Part shown: one piece after another, positions 1-8,010 of the stretch
How the letters are laid out: the number at the start of each line of letters is the position of its first letter
How positions within the stretch are numbered: position 1 is the first letter of the stretch
Source: Spirosoma fluviale
GTDB lineage: Bacteria; Bacteroidota; Bacteroidia; Cytophagales; Spirosomataceae
Reading direction: 5' to 3'
DNA length: 18,166 nucleotides
Assembly (NCBI GenBank): GCA_945860325.1
Contig: CAMARL010000017.1
Span: 1-18,166 of the forward strand
Translations under genes and position numbers: made by a program
Notes under the pieces: generated by a model
What the model was told of the DNA's origin: nothing
Database searches by the model: none
Seen by the model: the letters and a program-made list of their open reading frames with translations, nothing else

Positions 1-70
<70 letters not shown>

Positions 71-126
71 AATAAATAAAAAGTCAATCTATTTAAATGT
101 GTTAAACACTCCTAAATAAATTGACT
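71..126 (-). terminator. Long hairpin with U-rich tail between tRNA-Pro and tRNA-Arg
   Basis: Bases 82-95 and 113-126 form 14-base arms that pair throughout on the minus-strand RNA, with one G-U pair (119/89). Two further G-U pairs (112/96, 111/97) lead to an A-A mismatch, and then an apical GTGT/ACAC stem (109-106 with 102-99) closes a 3-base loop. The minus strand then continues with TTTTATTTATT straight into tRNA-Arg. On the plus strand the three G-U pairs would be C-A mismatches and no U-tract follows, so the structure suits the leftward tRNA transcript. It resembles an intrinsic terminator, but it could equally be a processing hairpin, since tRNA-Arg has no room for its own promoter downstream of it. 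Confidence 0.55.
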
Positions 127-129
127 AAG

Positions 130-203
130 TCGGGGTGGCAGGATTCGAACCTACGACCTCTTGGTCCCAAACCAAGCGCGATACCGGGCTACGCTACACC
201 CCG
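130..203 (-). tRNA. tRNA-Pro (anticodon TGG)
   Basis: On the minus strand, the acceptor arms CGGGGTG (203-197) and CACCCCG (137-131) pair fully, with discriminator A at 130. The anticodon stem CTTGG/CCAAG encloses the loop TTTGGGA, giving anticodon TGG (Pro). The T loop is TTCGAAT. No CCA follows the discriminator, so the 3' CCA must be added after transcription. It lies 10 bases downstream of tRNA-Ser and is almost certainly co-transcribed with it. Confidence 0.97.
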
Positions 204-213
204 AAAATTAGTG

Positions 214-300
214 CGGAGAGAGAGGGATTCGAACCCTCGGTACCGTTGCCAGTACGACAGTTTAGCAAACTGTTCCTTTCGGCCTCTCAGGCATCTCTCC
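214..300 (-). tRNA. tRNA-Ser (anticodon GCT)
   Basis: On the minus strand, acceptor arms GGAGAGA (300-294) and TCTCTCC (221-215) pair, with discriminator G at 214. The anticodon stem ACAGT/ACTGT encloses the loop TTGCTAA, giving anticodon GCT (Ser, AGC/AGT codons). A long variable arm (GTAC...GTAC) of the type II serine tRNA shape precedes a T arm of GAGGG/CCCTC. The next bases after the discriminator are CAC, so CCA is not encoded. It is the first gene of the leftward tRNA cluster. Confidence 0.97.
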
Positions 301-317
301 TAGCCTTTAAGAGAGCA

Positions 318-325
318 CAAAAATA
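318..325 (-). promoter_or_regulatory. Candidate -7 box for the tRNA cluster
   Basis: The minus strand reads TATTTTTG, an exact match to the Bacteroidota -7 consensus TAnnTTTG, and ends 17 bases before the 5' end of tRNA-Ser. This would place the transcript start a few bases upstream of the mature tRNA. A TTTG at 354-351 could be the -33 element, but the 25-base gap is longer than the roughly 20 bases usual for this promoter type. No other candidate is visible between tRNA-Ser and gltD. Confidence 0.45.
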
Positions 326-360
326 AGGAAATTATTTATATTTCTATAATCAAATGTCAA

Positions 361-1857
361 TTATTTTACCAAATCGAAAGTTGACACAGTTTTACCTTCC
401 AAAATAGTATGACCCATCAAAAATGAATCCATATTTCTAGCCGCTTCTCTACCTTCAGAAATACCCCATACCACCAACGATTGTCCTCTACGTGCATCAC
501 CGGCAACAAAAATTTTATCTTGACTAGTTTGATAGGTAGCATCCGTTTTAATATTGCCGCATTCGTCTAATGATATCCCAAGTGAATTAATTTCAGTTAC
601 TAAATTACCATGGTCAGTATGTAAAAATCCAGCAGCGATTAAAGCTAACTCACATGGTATTTCTCTATGATTAATAACTTTATTAATCATCTTTCCATCT
701 TGAACCTCATATACAATATCACCGATACATAAACCTGTCAACTGTCCATTTTCATCTTTTATAAATTCTTCTAATGAAATAGACCATAACCGATCCACCC
801 CTTCATCATGTGAAGTTGAGGTTCTTAACATATTTGGCCAATTAGGCCATGGAGTATTTTCTGATCTTTCAGAAGAAGGCTTGGGCATTACTTCTATTTG
901 AGTGATGGATTTTGCCTTATGCCGATTAGAAGTACCAACACAATCAGAACCTGTATCGCCACCACCAATGATAACAACATGTTTTCCCGCGGCCAAAATA
1001 TCAGAATCCAAGTAAGGTTCTCCTTTATGATTATGAATTAACGAGATATTTGATACGCGCTTATTTTGTTGAGATAAAAATTCCATAGCAGGATAAATAC
1101 CTTTAGCATCATTCCCTTTAGATTGAATGATGCGAGGAGTAGTAGAGCCCGTGGCAATCAAAATAGCATCAAAATCTGATTGTAATTTGGATAATTTAAT
1201 TTCTAATCCAATTTGAACATTTGTCTCAAATTTAATACCCTCCTTCTCCATCAAGTCAACTCGTCTTTTTACAATATTTTTATCCAATTTGAAATCAGGA
1301 ATTCCATAGCGTAATAATCCACCAATTTGATCTGCTCGTTCATAGATGGTTACACTATGACCTGCTTTATTTAATTGGCTCGCTGCAGCTAAACCTGCTG
1401 GACCCGAACCCACAATAGCTACATTTTTACCTGTACGCTTAGTGGGCACTTGAGGTTGAACCCAACCTTCAGAAAAAGCCTTTTCAATAATAGACTTTTC
1501 AATTAATTCAATGGCAACAGCCGGTTTATTAATACCTAATACGCAAGATGATTCACAAGGTGCAGGACAAATCCTTCCTGTGAATTCTGGAAAGTTATTT
1601 GTACTTACTAAAATTTCATAAGCATATTTCCAATTTTCTTCATAAACAGCATCATTAAATTCAGGAATAATATTTCCTAAAGGACAGCCGTTATGGCAAA
1701 ATGGAGTTCCGCAATCCATGCACCTACTTGCTTGTTCTCTCGTTTCCGAAGGCGTCGGAATTAATTCAATTTCTAAATAATCATTAATTCGGTCACTAAT
1801 TGGCCTTTTTGTAGCAACCATTCTGTCAACTTCTAAAAATCCTGTTGGCTTGCCCAT
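361..1857 (-). CDS. gltD: Glutamate synthase small (beta) subunit
   Basis: The 498-residue product is the flavoprotein subunit that passes electrons from NADPH to the large subunit, which makes two glutamates from glutamine and 2-oxoglutarate in the cytoplasm. The N-terminal region carries the cysteine sets that ligate iron-sulfur clusters: C46, C49, C54, C58 and C97, C101, C105. An FAD-binding Rossmann motif VAIVGSGPAG starts near residue 146, an NADPH-binding motif VVIIGGGDTGSDC is near 294-306, and the C-terminal FAD contact FVAGDARRGQSLVVW lies near 460-475. Length fits the family. The gene follows gltB by 5 bases (stop at 1863, ATG at 1857), so they form one operon. The ATG context is A-rich with only weak AGAGAA upstream, normal for this phylum. 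A non-GltD beta-subunit-like oxidoreductase is unlikely given the direct pairing with gltB. Confidence 0.96.
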   Translation of the reverse strand: MGKPTGFLEVDRMVATKRPISDRINDYLEIELIPTPSETREQASRCMDCGTPFCHNGCPLGNIIPEFNDAVYEENWKYAYEILVSTNNFPEFTGRICPAPCESSCVLGINKPAVAIELIEKSIIEKAFSEGWVQPQVPTKRTGKNVAIVGSGPAGLAAASQLNKAGHSVTIYERADQIGGLLRYGIPDFKLDKNIVKRRVDLMEKEGIKFETNVQIGLEIKLSKLQSDFDAILIATGSTTPRIIQSKGNDAKGIYPAMEFLSQQNKRVSNISLIHNHKGEPYLDSDILAAGKHVVIIGGGDTGSDCVGTSNRHKAKSITQIEVMPKPSSERSENTPWPNWPNMLRTSTSHDEGVDRLWSISLEEFIKDENGQLTGLCIGDIVYEVQDGKMINKVINHREIPCELALIAAGFLHTDHGNLVTEINSLGISLDECGNIKTDATYQTSQDKIFVAGDARRGQSLVVWGISEGREAARNMDSFLMGHTILEGKTVSTFDLVK

Positions 1858-1862
1858 TTTCT

Positions 1863-4800
1863 CTATTTTTTTAATTCAATTTGAATATCTGTATAAACTT
1901 TATTTTTATCATTCATCACATCCGTAATACTTAATTTTCTTACCGTTAATGCATTGCGATAATCTGTTGGCATAACTTTTTTAAACTGATTCGATATTGA
2001 TTCAAAATTATCCAACACTAATTTACCTTTAATCGAATGAGTAAAATCAGTATGTTTTTGTAAAAACATTTTAATAATAACTTTATCTTCTTGGCTTAAA
2101 TCTGTTATTTCAACCATTTCACGATTAACCTTTGACTCAAAATCATTTTTTTCATCCAATACATATGCGACCCCTCCTGACATACCCGCACCAAAATTTC
2201 GACCTGTTTTACCCAATATAATAACAATTCCTCCTGTCATATATTCACATCCATGATCGCCAATGCCTTCCACTACAATTTTAGCCCCTGAATTCCTTAC
2301 ACAAAAACGCTCTCCTGCCATTCCAGCCAAATACGCTTCTCCTGAAGTTGCTCCATAAAAAGAAACATTTCCTACAATAGCATTTTCTGATGCTACAAAT
2401 GTTGAATTTCTAAATGGATAAGCAATGATCGTTGATCCACACATTCCTTTTCCTATATAATCATTTGAATCACCTTCGATTTCTAATTTTAAACCTTTGA
2501 CCGAAAAAGCTCCAAAAGACTGCCCTGCCGTACCACTAAATTTAAAATGAATTAAATCTGCTTTCAATCCCTTTTCACCGTATTTTTTTGTTATTTCATT
2601 AGAAATAATAGTACCAACGGTTCGATTAACATTTATAATAGGCAGTTCAGCATACGTTTCTTTTTGATTAAGCAAAGAATCTTTTGCTAAGTCTAAAAGT
2701 TTCCAGTCTAATTGATCCGCCATTCCATGATCTTGCTCCTCAGACTTAACTAAAGCTACTGAAGGATCACTAAAGCTATAAGATAAAATCGGGGAAAGAT
2801 CTAAATTTTTATATTTCCAATGTGATGAAACATCTCGCATCTCTAAAAGATCTACTCGACCCACCATATCATTGATTTTTCTGAAACCTAATTCAGCCAT
2901 AATTTCACGCAATTCCTCTGCTAAAAAGTAAAATAAATGCACAACATGATCTGGATTACCAGTATATAATGCTCTTAAATCGGGATTTTGAGTGGCAACA
3001 CCAACAGGGCAAGTATTTAAATGACATTTTCTCATCATAATACATCCGGCCGTAACTAAAGCAGCGGTGGCCACCCCAAATTCCTCCGCACCTAATAAAA
3101 CAGCTATAGCTATATCTCGACCAGTTTTAATTTGACCATCTGTTTGTATAGTCACTCGACCACGCAATTTATTTTTGACTAAAGTTTGGTGCGTCTCAGC
3201 TAAACCTAATTCCCAAGGTAATCCAGCGTGGCGAATAGAGGATAATGGGGATGCTCCAGTGCCACCATCATAACCTGCAATTAAAATATGATCCGCATGT
3301 GCTTTTGCAACACCAGCTGCTATTGTACCTACACCCGCTTCTGAAACTAGTTTTACAGAAATTCGAGCTTCCCTATTTGCATTTTTTAAATCAAAAATCA
3401 ATTGAGCTAAATCTTCAATCGAATAAATATCATGATGCGGCGGCGGAGATATTAAACCAACACCAGGCGTTGAATACCTTGTTTTACCTATCCAATCATC
3501 CACCTTATGACCAGGTAATTGTCCACCTTCACCAGGCTTTGCGCCTTGAGCCATTTTTATTTGTAACTCAGTAGCATTAGTCAAATAATTCATTGTTACA
3601 CCAAACCTACCCGATGCAACTTGCTTGATACTAGAGTTCATCGAATCACCATTGGCCAATTTCTGAAACCTTATTGGATCTTCTCCCCCTTCACCTGTAT
3701 TTGACTTGCCACCAATGCGATTCATGGCAATAGCCAAAGTAGTATGAGCTTCGTAGGAAATTGACCCAAAAGACATAGCTCCCGTAGCGAAACGTTTTAA
3801 AATGCCTTCAATGGGTTCCACTTCGTCAATTGAGATTGACTTTGAGCTTTTAAATTTCAATAAACCTCTTAATGTTATCGCTTTATTTTCTTGATCATCG
3901 ATTAATTTGGAGTATTTTTTGAAAACTGAATAGTCGTTTAATTTAGTTGCCTGTTGTAATAAATGAATCGTTTGGGGGTTAAACAAATGCTCCTCTCCTC
4001 TTTGTTTCCACTGATAAATTCCGCCAACTTCCAATTTAGGGTTTATCGATTTTAAAACTTCATAACCAGATTCATGCTTAATTAATGCTTCTAAAGCTAA
4101 TGTATCTAAATCTACTCCTTCAATACGAGAAATAGAACCTGTAAAATACATGTTAACTACAGAATGATCTAATCCTAATATTTCAAAAATTTGCGCTCCT
4201 TGGTATGACTGTAATGTTGAGATGCCCATTTTAGAAAAAATCTTAAGCAACTCACCATTAACAGCTTTTATATAATTGTACTCTAATTTTTCATAAGACA
4301 AATTAGGATCTACTAATTTGTTCTCCTTCATCAACTTTATAGTCTCAAAAGCCATGTAGGGATTTATTGCAGAAGCTCCATAACCAATTAAAGTTGCAAA
4401 ATGATGTGTTTCCCATACATCTCCGGCTTCTAATATAATACCTACTTTTGCCCGTTTTTTAACACGAATCAAATGATTATGCACGGCACCTAAAGCTAAT
4501 AAGGACGGAATAGGCGCATGAGATGAATCAATGCCACGATCAGTCAGTAAAATAATTGAATAACCATCATCTACAGCATCCTCCGCATAGTTACAGATTC
4601 TGTCTAATGCTTTTTTTAGAACACCCGATTCATCAGAAGCACGAAAAGTCATATGAATAGACTTGGTTTGAAATTTTTCATGATCAATCCAGCGAATTTT
4701 TTCAACTTCTTTATTACGCAAAACAGGTTGCTGAATTTCTATTTGCTTACAATGGCTTGGACTTTCTTCCAACAAATTAGATAAACCTCCAATGTCGGTC

Positions 4801-6437
4801 AATAATGACATAACCATTCTTTCACGAATAGGATCAATTGGAGGATTGGTAACTTGGGCAAAAAGTTGCTTAAAATAACTAGAAATATGTTGCGCTTTAT
4901 CGGACAAAACAGCTAAAGGTGTATCTATTCCCATAGAACCTAAAGCTTCCTTTCCAGTTTCAGCCATTTGAGCTAATACAATTCGAATATCTTCCGTTGT
5001 AAAACCAAAAATCTGCTGCCTTGAAATAACTTCATTGGATTTTGGCTGCCTATATTCACTACCAGCTTCTGGTAAATCTTCTACCCGAATTTTGTTTTCA
5101 CGCAACCATTGGCCATAAGGTTGTTGTTGGCAAATAACTTCTTTAAGTTCTTCATCTGGAACGATGCGCCCCTGCTCCATATCCACTACAAACATTTTTC
5201 CAGGTTGCAAACGCCCTTTTGAAACAATGGTAGCCGGATCTAAGTCTAAAACGCCTGCTTCCGAGGCCATAATCACATGATCGTCATTGGTAACCCAAAA
5301 TCTTGAAGGCCTTAAACCATTCCGATCTAAAGTAGCACCTATTAACTTTCCATCGGTAAAAGAAATACTTGCGGGACCATCCCAAGGTTCCATCATAGCT
5401 GCATGATATTCATAAAAGTCTTTCTTGTAAGATTCCATGGATTCATTTCCGTCCCAAGCTTCAGGAATAAGCATCATCATAACATGAGGCAAAGACCTAC
5501 CACTCAGATATAACATCTCTATCGCATTATCTAAAATAGCTGAATCAGATTGACCCAAACTGCATATTGGCAAAATCATGTCTAATTCTTCTTGAGAAAA
5601 ATATTGACTAGAAAACAATGCAGACTGAGCTTGCATCCACGATGAATTACCTTTAACAGTATTGATTTCACCATTGTGCGCAATAAAGCGAAAAGGTTGT
5701 GCCAACTTCCATTCCGGAAAAGTATTTGTCGAAAACCGTGAGTGTACAATGGCTAAGGCCGAAGTAAAATTATCTTGAAATAAGTCAATAAAATATCCAG
5801 GAACCTGCATTGTAGTCAACATACCTTTGTAGATAATTGTTCTACAAGACATGGAAGTAAAATAAAATTTATTTTCTAATCCACGAATAGTTTCATTCAA
5901 TAAATTAGAGACGTACTGCCTAAACACATAAAGCTTACGTTCAAATTCTATTTCTGTCTTACAAGAAACCGGTTTATCAATAAATATTTGATATATGTTG
6001 GGTTCAGTATCACCTGAATCTGCGCCTAAAATTTCGGTGTTGTTTACGGGTACTAATCTATAACCTAAAATCGACAAACCTAACTTTTTAGCTTTACGAT
6101 CAATTACATCTTTACATTCATTAATTAAAACATCATTTTTAGGAAAAAAAGCCATCCCAACACCGTAATTACCAAGCGATGGTAATGAAAACTTTAATTT
6201 ACGAGATTCTTCTAAAAAAAATTCATGAGGTATTTGAACTAACACACCTGCACCATCTCCAGAGTTAGGATCACATCCGCAAGCTCCTCGATGATCCATT
6301 CTGATCAGCATTTTAATTGCATCCTGAACAATTCTATGAGATTTTATTCCTTTTAAACTAGCAACAAAACCTATTCCACAAGCATCATGCTCAAACTCTT
6401 TCCGATACAATCCTTCTCCAGACACCTTAGTCTCCAT
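1863..6437 (-). CDS. gltB: Glutamate synthase large (alpha) subunit
   Basis: The 1524-residue product is the catalytic subunit of glutamate synthase, which releases ammonia from glutamine and channels it to 2-oxoglutarate. Cys20, in HDACGIGFVAS, is the expected N-terminal nucleophile of the class II glutaminase domain and is exposed after removal of a 19-residue propeptide. The glutaminase domain fills roughly the first 400 residues. A central domain and the FMN-binding synthase barrel follow, including SFGSISYEAH and GGTGASPLSS. Cys1132, Cys1138 and Cys1143 match the 3Fe-4S ligand spacing of the family. The C-terminal beta-helix contains MTGGIVIILGKTG. Length is typical of bacterial GltB. 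The ATG at 6437 is chosen because it leaves the correct short propeptide. It is first in the gltB-gltD operon. The 202-base leader contains a possible promoter and a hairpin with a U-tract that could regulate it. Confidence 0.98.
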   Translation of the reverse strand: METKVSGEGLYRKEFEHDACGIGFVASLKGIKSHRIVQDAIKMLIRMDHRGACGCDPNSGDGAGVLVQIPHEFFLEESRKLKFSLPSLGNYGVGMAFFPKNDVLINECKDVIDRKAKKLGLSILGYRLVPVNNTEILGADSGDTEPNIYQIFIDKPVSCKTEIEFERKLYVFRQYVSNLLNETIRGLENKFYFTSMSCRTIIYKGMLTTMQVPGYFIDLFQDNFTSALAIVHSRFSTNTFPEWKLAQPFRFIAHNGEINTVKGNSSWMQAQSALFSSQYFSQEELDMILPICSLGQSDSAILDNAIEMLYLSGRSLPHVMMMLIPEAWDGNESMESYKKDFYEYHAAMMEPWDGPASISFTDGKLIGATLDRNGLRPSRFWVTNDDHVIMASEAGVLDLDPATIVSKGRLQPGKMFVVDMEQGRIVPDEELKEVICQQQPYGQWLRENKIRVEDLPEAGSEYRQPKSNEVISRQQIFGFTTEDIRIVLAQMAETGKEALGSMGIDTPLAVLSDKAQHISSYFKQLFAQVTNPPIDPIRERMVMSLLTDIGGLSNLLEESPSHCKQIEIQQPVLRNKEVEKIRWIDHEKFQTKSIHMTFRASDESGVLKKALDRICNYAEDAVDDGYSIILLTDRGIDSSHAPIPSLLALGAVHNHLIRVKKRAKVGIILEAGDVWETHHFATLIGYGASAINPYMAFETIKLMKENKLVDPNLSYEKLEYNYIKAVNGELLKIFSKMGISTLQSYQGAQIFEILGLDHSVVNMYFTGSISRIEGVDLDTLALEALIKHESGYEVLKSINPKLEVGGIYQWKQRGEEHLFNPQTIHLLQQATKLNDYSVFKKYSKLIDDQENKAITLRGLLKFKSSKSISIDEVEPIEGILKRFATGAMSFGSISYEAHTTLAIAMNRIGGKSNTGEGGEDPIRFQKLANGDSMNSSIKQVASGRFGVTMNYLTNATELQIKMAQGAKPGEGGQLPGHKVDDWIGKTRYSTPGVGLISPPPHHDIYSIEDLAQLIFDLKNANREARISVKLVSEAGVGTIAAGVAKAHADHILIAGYDGGTGASPLSSIRHAGLPWELGLAETHQTLVKNKLRGRVTIQTDGQIKTGRDIAIAVLLGAEEFGVATAALVTAGCIMMRKCHLNTCPVGVATQNPDLRALYTGNPDHVVHLFYFLAEELREIMAELGFRKINDMVGRVDLLEMRDVSSHWKYKNLDLSPILSYSFSDPSVALVKSEEQDHGMADQLDWKLLDLAKDSLLNQKETYAELPIINVNRTVGTIISNEITKKYGEKGLKADLIHFKFSGTAGQSFGAFSVKGLKLEIEGDSNDYIGKGMCGSTIIAYPFRNSTFVASENAIVGNVSFYGATSGEAYLAGMAGERFCVRNSGAKIVVEGIGDHGCEYMTGGIVIILGKTGRNFGAGMSGGVAYVLDEKNDFESKVNREMVEITDLSQEDKVIIKMFLQKHTDFTHSIKGKLVLDNFESISNQFKKVMPTDYRNALTVRKLSITDVMNDKNKVYTDIQIELKK

Positions 6438-6463
6438 AATAAAATATAATTATTCTTATAAAT

Positions 6464-6496
6464 AAAAAAAATATACCTATATTTAAAAATAGGTAT
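6464..6496 (-). terminator. Hairpin with U-tract in the gltB leader
   Basis: Perfect 8-base arms ATACCTAT (6473-6480) and ATAGGTAT (6489-6496) are separated by 8 bases. On the minus strand the hairpin is followed, one base later, by eight consecutive T (6471-6464), which is the layout of an intrinsic terminator for leftward transcription. The stem has only two G-C pairs, so it is weak. It ends 27 bases before the gltB start codon. It could terminate transcripts arriving from the purC-STAS cluster, act as an attenuator if the gltB promoter lies upstream, or be an operator-like palindrome. Confidence 0.4.
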
Positions 6497-6530
6497 TAAT
6501 CGAATATTAAAATATTAATTACTAGTATTT

Positions 6531-6538
6531 CAAATTTA
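6531..6538 (-). promoter_or_regulatory. Candidate -7 box for gltB-gltD
   Basis: The minus strand reads TAAATTTG, an exact match to TAnnTTTG, in the middle of the STAS-gltB intergenic region. Transcription from it would give a leader of about 90 bases that includes the hairpin at 6473-6496. No TTTG lies at the expected distance of about 20 bases upstream, and the region is very A+T rich, so a chance match is quite possible. Confidence 0.3.
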
Positions 6539-6570
6539 ATCAAAAATTAATTTGGCTTATATTAATAATG

Positions 6571-6598
6571 ACAAAATATTATTCGGTTAACAAAATAT
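6571..6598. repeat. Direct repeat ACAAAATAT x2 upstream of gltB
   Basis: The 9-base word ACAAAATAT occurs at 6571-6579 and again at 6590-6598, a 19-base start-to-start spacing. The pair sits about 30-60 bases upstream of the candidate gltB -7 box, where an activator or repressor might bind. The low sequence complexity here means chance is a real alternative. Confidence 0.3.
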
Positions 6599-6639
6599 CA
6601 AAAATGAAGAATAAATAATCTTCTAAGAATCCTATTTAA

Positions 6640-7077
6640 TTAATAATCGTCTGATTCACTTTCTGAAAAACCACCATCAAATTCTTGCTCTTCTTCATCT
6701 GAATCTTGAAAATCATTTTCTAAATCATTTAAATATATAGCATCAACAGCTTCTTTAACAGTATTTAATAAAGTAAAATCCTCAATTTTAGCTAAGTCTA
6801 AACGGTCTTGAATCTCTTCATTTTTAGTTACCACAGCAAATATCCCCATTTCATTGGTGCAAATTTTGGTACCCTTTCTAATACAACTAACTCCAAAACC
6901 GTCTATTTCTGTTACGGAGTCCATATTTAAAATCATATTCGCAAATTCCTTTTTGAATAAATTTCGAATTACTAACTCCAATTCCTCTGTATTTGTTTGG
7001 GTTAAGTTAGTTTCATTCCAAGTAATAATTGCATAACTTTCATTTTGTTCTAAACTATAAAATGGATTACTGGACAT
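6640..7077 (-). CDS. STAS-domain protein with acidic tail
   Basis: The 145-residue protein has a STAS (anti-sigma-factor-antagonist-like) fold over about residues 10-115: YAIITW as first strand, FANMILNMDSVTEIDGFGV as the central strand and loop, and IFAVVTKNEEIQDRLDLAKI later. In SpoIIAA-type antagonists the loop reads D-S-S-G and the first serine is phosphorylated. Here it is D59-G60-F61-G62, so that serine is absent. Residues 118-145 form a strongly acidic, disordered-looking tail (about half Asp/Glu, no Lys or Arg). The ATG at 7077 lies 11 bases inside the end of purC, so the two genes are translationally coupled. No kinase or sigma factor is nearby. The role is unknown; it may be a binding or scaffold protein rather than a phospho-switch. 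Confidence 0.8.
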   Translation of the reverse strand: MSSNPFYSLEQNESYAIITWNETNLTQTNTEELELVIRNLFKKEFANMILNMDSVTEIDGFGVSCIRKGTKICTNEMGIFAVVTKNEEIQDRLDLAKIEDFTLLNTVKEAVDAIYLNDLENDFQDSDEEEQEFDGGFSESESDDY

Positions 7078-7999
7078 GGCTAAAAAATAAATTAACGTTA
7101 TTGAATATTCGATTGTATATATCTTTTTGATCTTCTTTTTGAAATGCTATTCCAGTAATTTCTGTATATAAAAGGATATATCGCTCTGAAATTTCTTGGA
7201 TGAAATCATCAGTCAATACAGGTATTTGTTGGCCTTCCTTGCCTTGAAAATTATTTTTAATTAACCATTCTCTTACAAACTCTTTGGATAATTGTTTTTG
7301 AGGCAGGCCTTTAGAAAACAAATCCTCATAAGGTTCTAAATAAAAATAACGAGACGAATCAGGGGTATGAATTTCATCCATCAGCATGATACTATTATGA
7401 TATAACCCAAATTCATATTTAGTATCCACTAATATCAATTTTTTATCCAAAGCCATTTGTTGGCCTCTTTTAAAAAGCAAATGAGTTTTTTCAATTAATT
7501 GATCCAGGATATCTTTGGATACAATATTTTGCTTGACAATTTCCTCTAAAGAAATATCTTGATCATGTCCTTCATGTGCTTTTGTCGTAGGCGTAATGAT
7601 CGGTGAAGGTAATACCTGATTTTCTATTAGCCCATCGGGTAAAGCAACACCACAAACCATCCTTTTACCTGAAGAATATTCTCTCCAAAGATGACCTACC
7701 ATGTAATTTCTGATGACCATTTCAATTGGGATGGGCACACATTTAATTCCATATGACGCATTAGCATCTGGAGTTGCAATCAACCAATTGGGAACGATAT
7801 CCCGGGTAGCATTTAAAAAATAAAAGGCAATTTGATTTAATACTTGACCTTTGAATGGAATTAATCTAGGTAATACTACATCAAATGCCGAAATACGGTC
7901 GGACGTAATCATCAACAAATGATCACCAAAACCATATACATCACGGACCTTACCACGATAGAAGGAAGTTTGATTAACAAAATTGTACTCTTTTGACAT
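7067..7999 (-). CDS. purC: Phosphoribosylaminoimidazole-succinocarboxamide synthase (SAICAR synthase)
   Basis: The 310-residue enzyme joins aspartate to CAIR using ATP to form SAICAR in de novo purine synthesis in the cytoplasm. Hallmarks are the nucleotide-binding start FYRGKVRDVY (13-22), SDRISAFD (33-40), and the signature PIITPTTKAHEGHDQDIS (133-150), followed by LVDTKYEFG near 190-200. It is of the longer form (about 300 residues), unlike the roughly 237-residue E. coli enzyme. The ATG at 7999 lies 11 bases after the stop of the upstream small ORF, and its end overlaps the STAS gene by 11 bases, so it is probably read as part of a four-gene leftward transcript. No purine-type riboswitch or other pur genes are in view. 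Confidence 0.97.
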   Translation of the reverse strand: MSKEYNFVNQTSFYRGKVRDVYGFGDHLLMITSDRISAFDVVLPRLIPFKGQVLNQIAFYFLNATRDIVPNWLIATPDANASYGIKCVPIPIEMVIRNYMVGHLWREYSSGKRMVCGVALPDGLIENQVLPSPIITPTTKAHEGHDQDISLEEIVKQNIVSKDILDQLIEKTHLLFKRGQQMALDKKLILVDTKYEFGLYHNSIMLMDEIHTPDSSRYFYLEPYEDLFSKGLPQKQLSKEFVREWLIKNNFQGKEGQQIPVLTDDFIQEISERYILLYTEITGIAFQKEDQKDIYNRIFNNVNLFFSHVQ

Positions 8000-8010
8000 G
8001 TATTTAGAAA

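Noticed and set aside
121..326. Two small plus-strand ORFs over the tRNA cluster
   Set aside because: They lie antisense to folded tRNA genes, which explain the sequence fully.
3245..3574. Plus-strand ORF of 109 codons inside gltB
   Set aside because: It is antisense to the highly conserved synthase domain of gltB, with biased His and Leu content as expected for a shadow frame.
6438..6530. Riboswitch in the gltB leader
   Set aside because: No glutamine-riboswitch-like or other known conserved core could be recognised; only a simple inverted repeat and U-tract are seen.
6606..6623. Possible terminator after the STAS gene (GAAGA/TCTTC arms)
   Set aside because: Only a 5-bp stem with an 8-base loop in an A+T-rich region; too weak to call.
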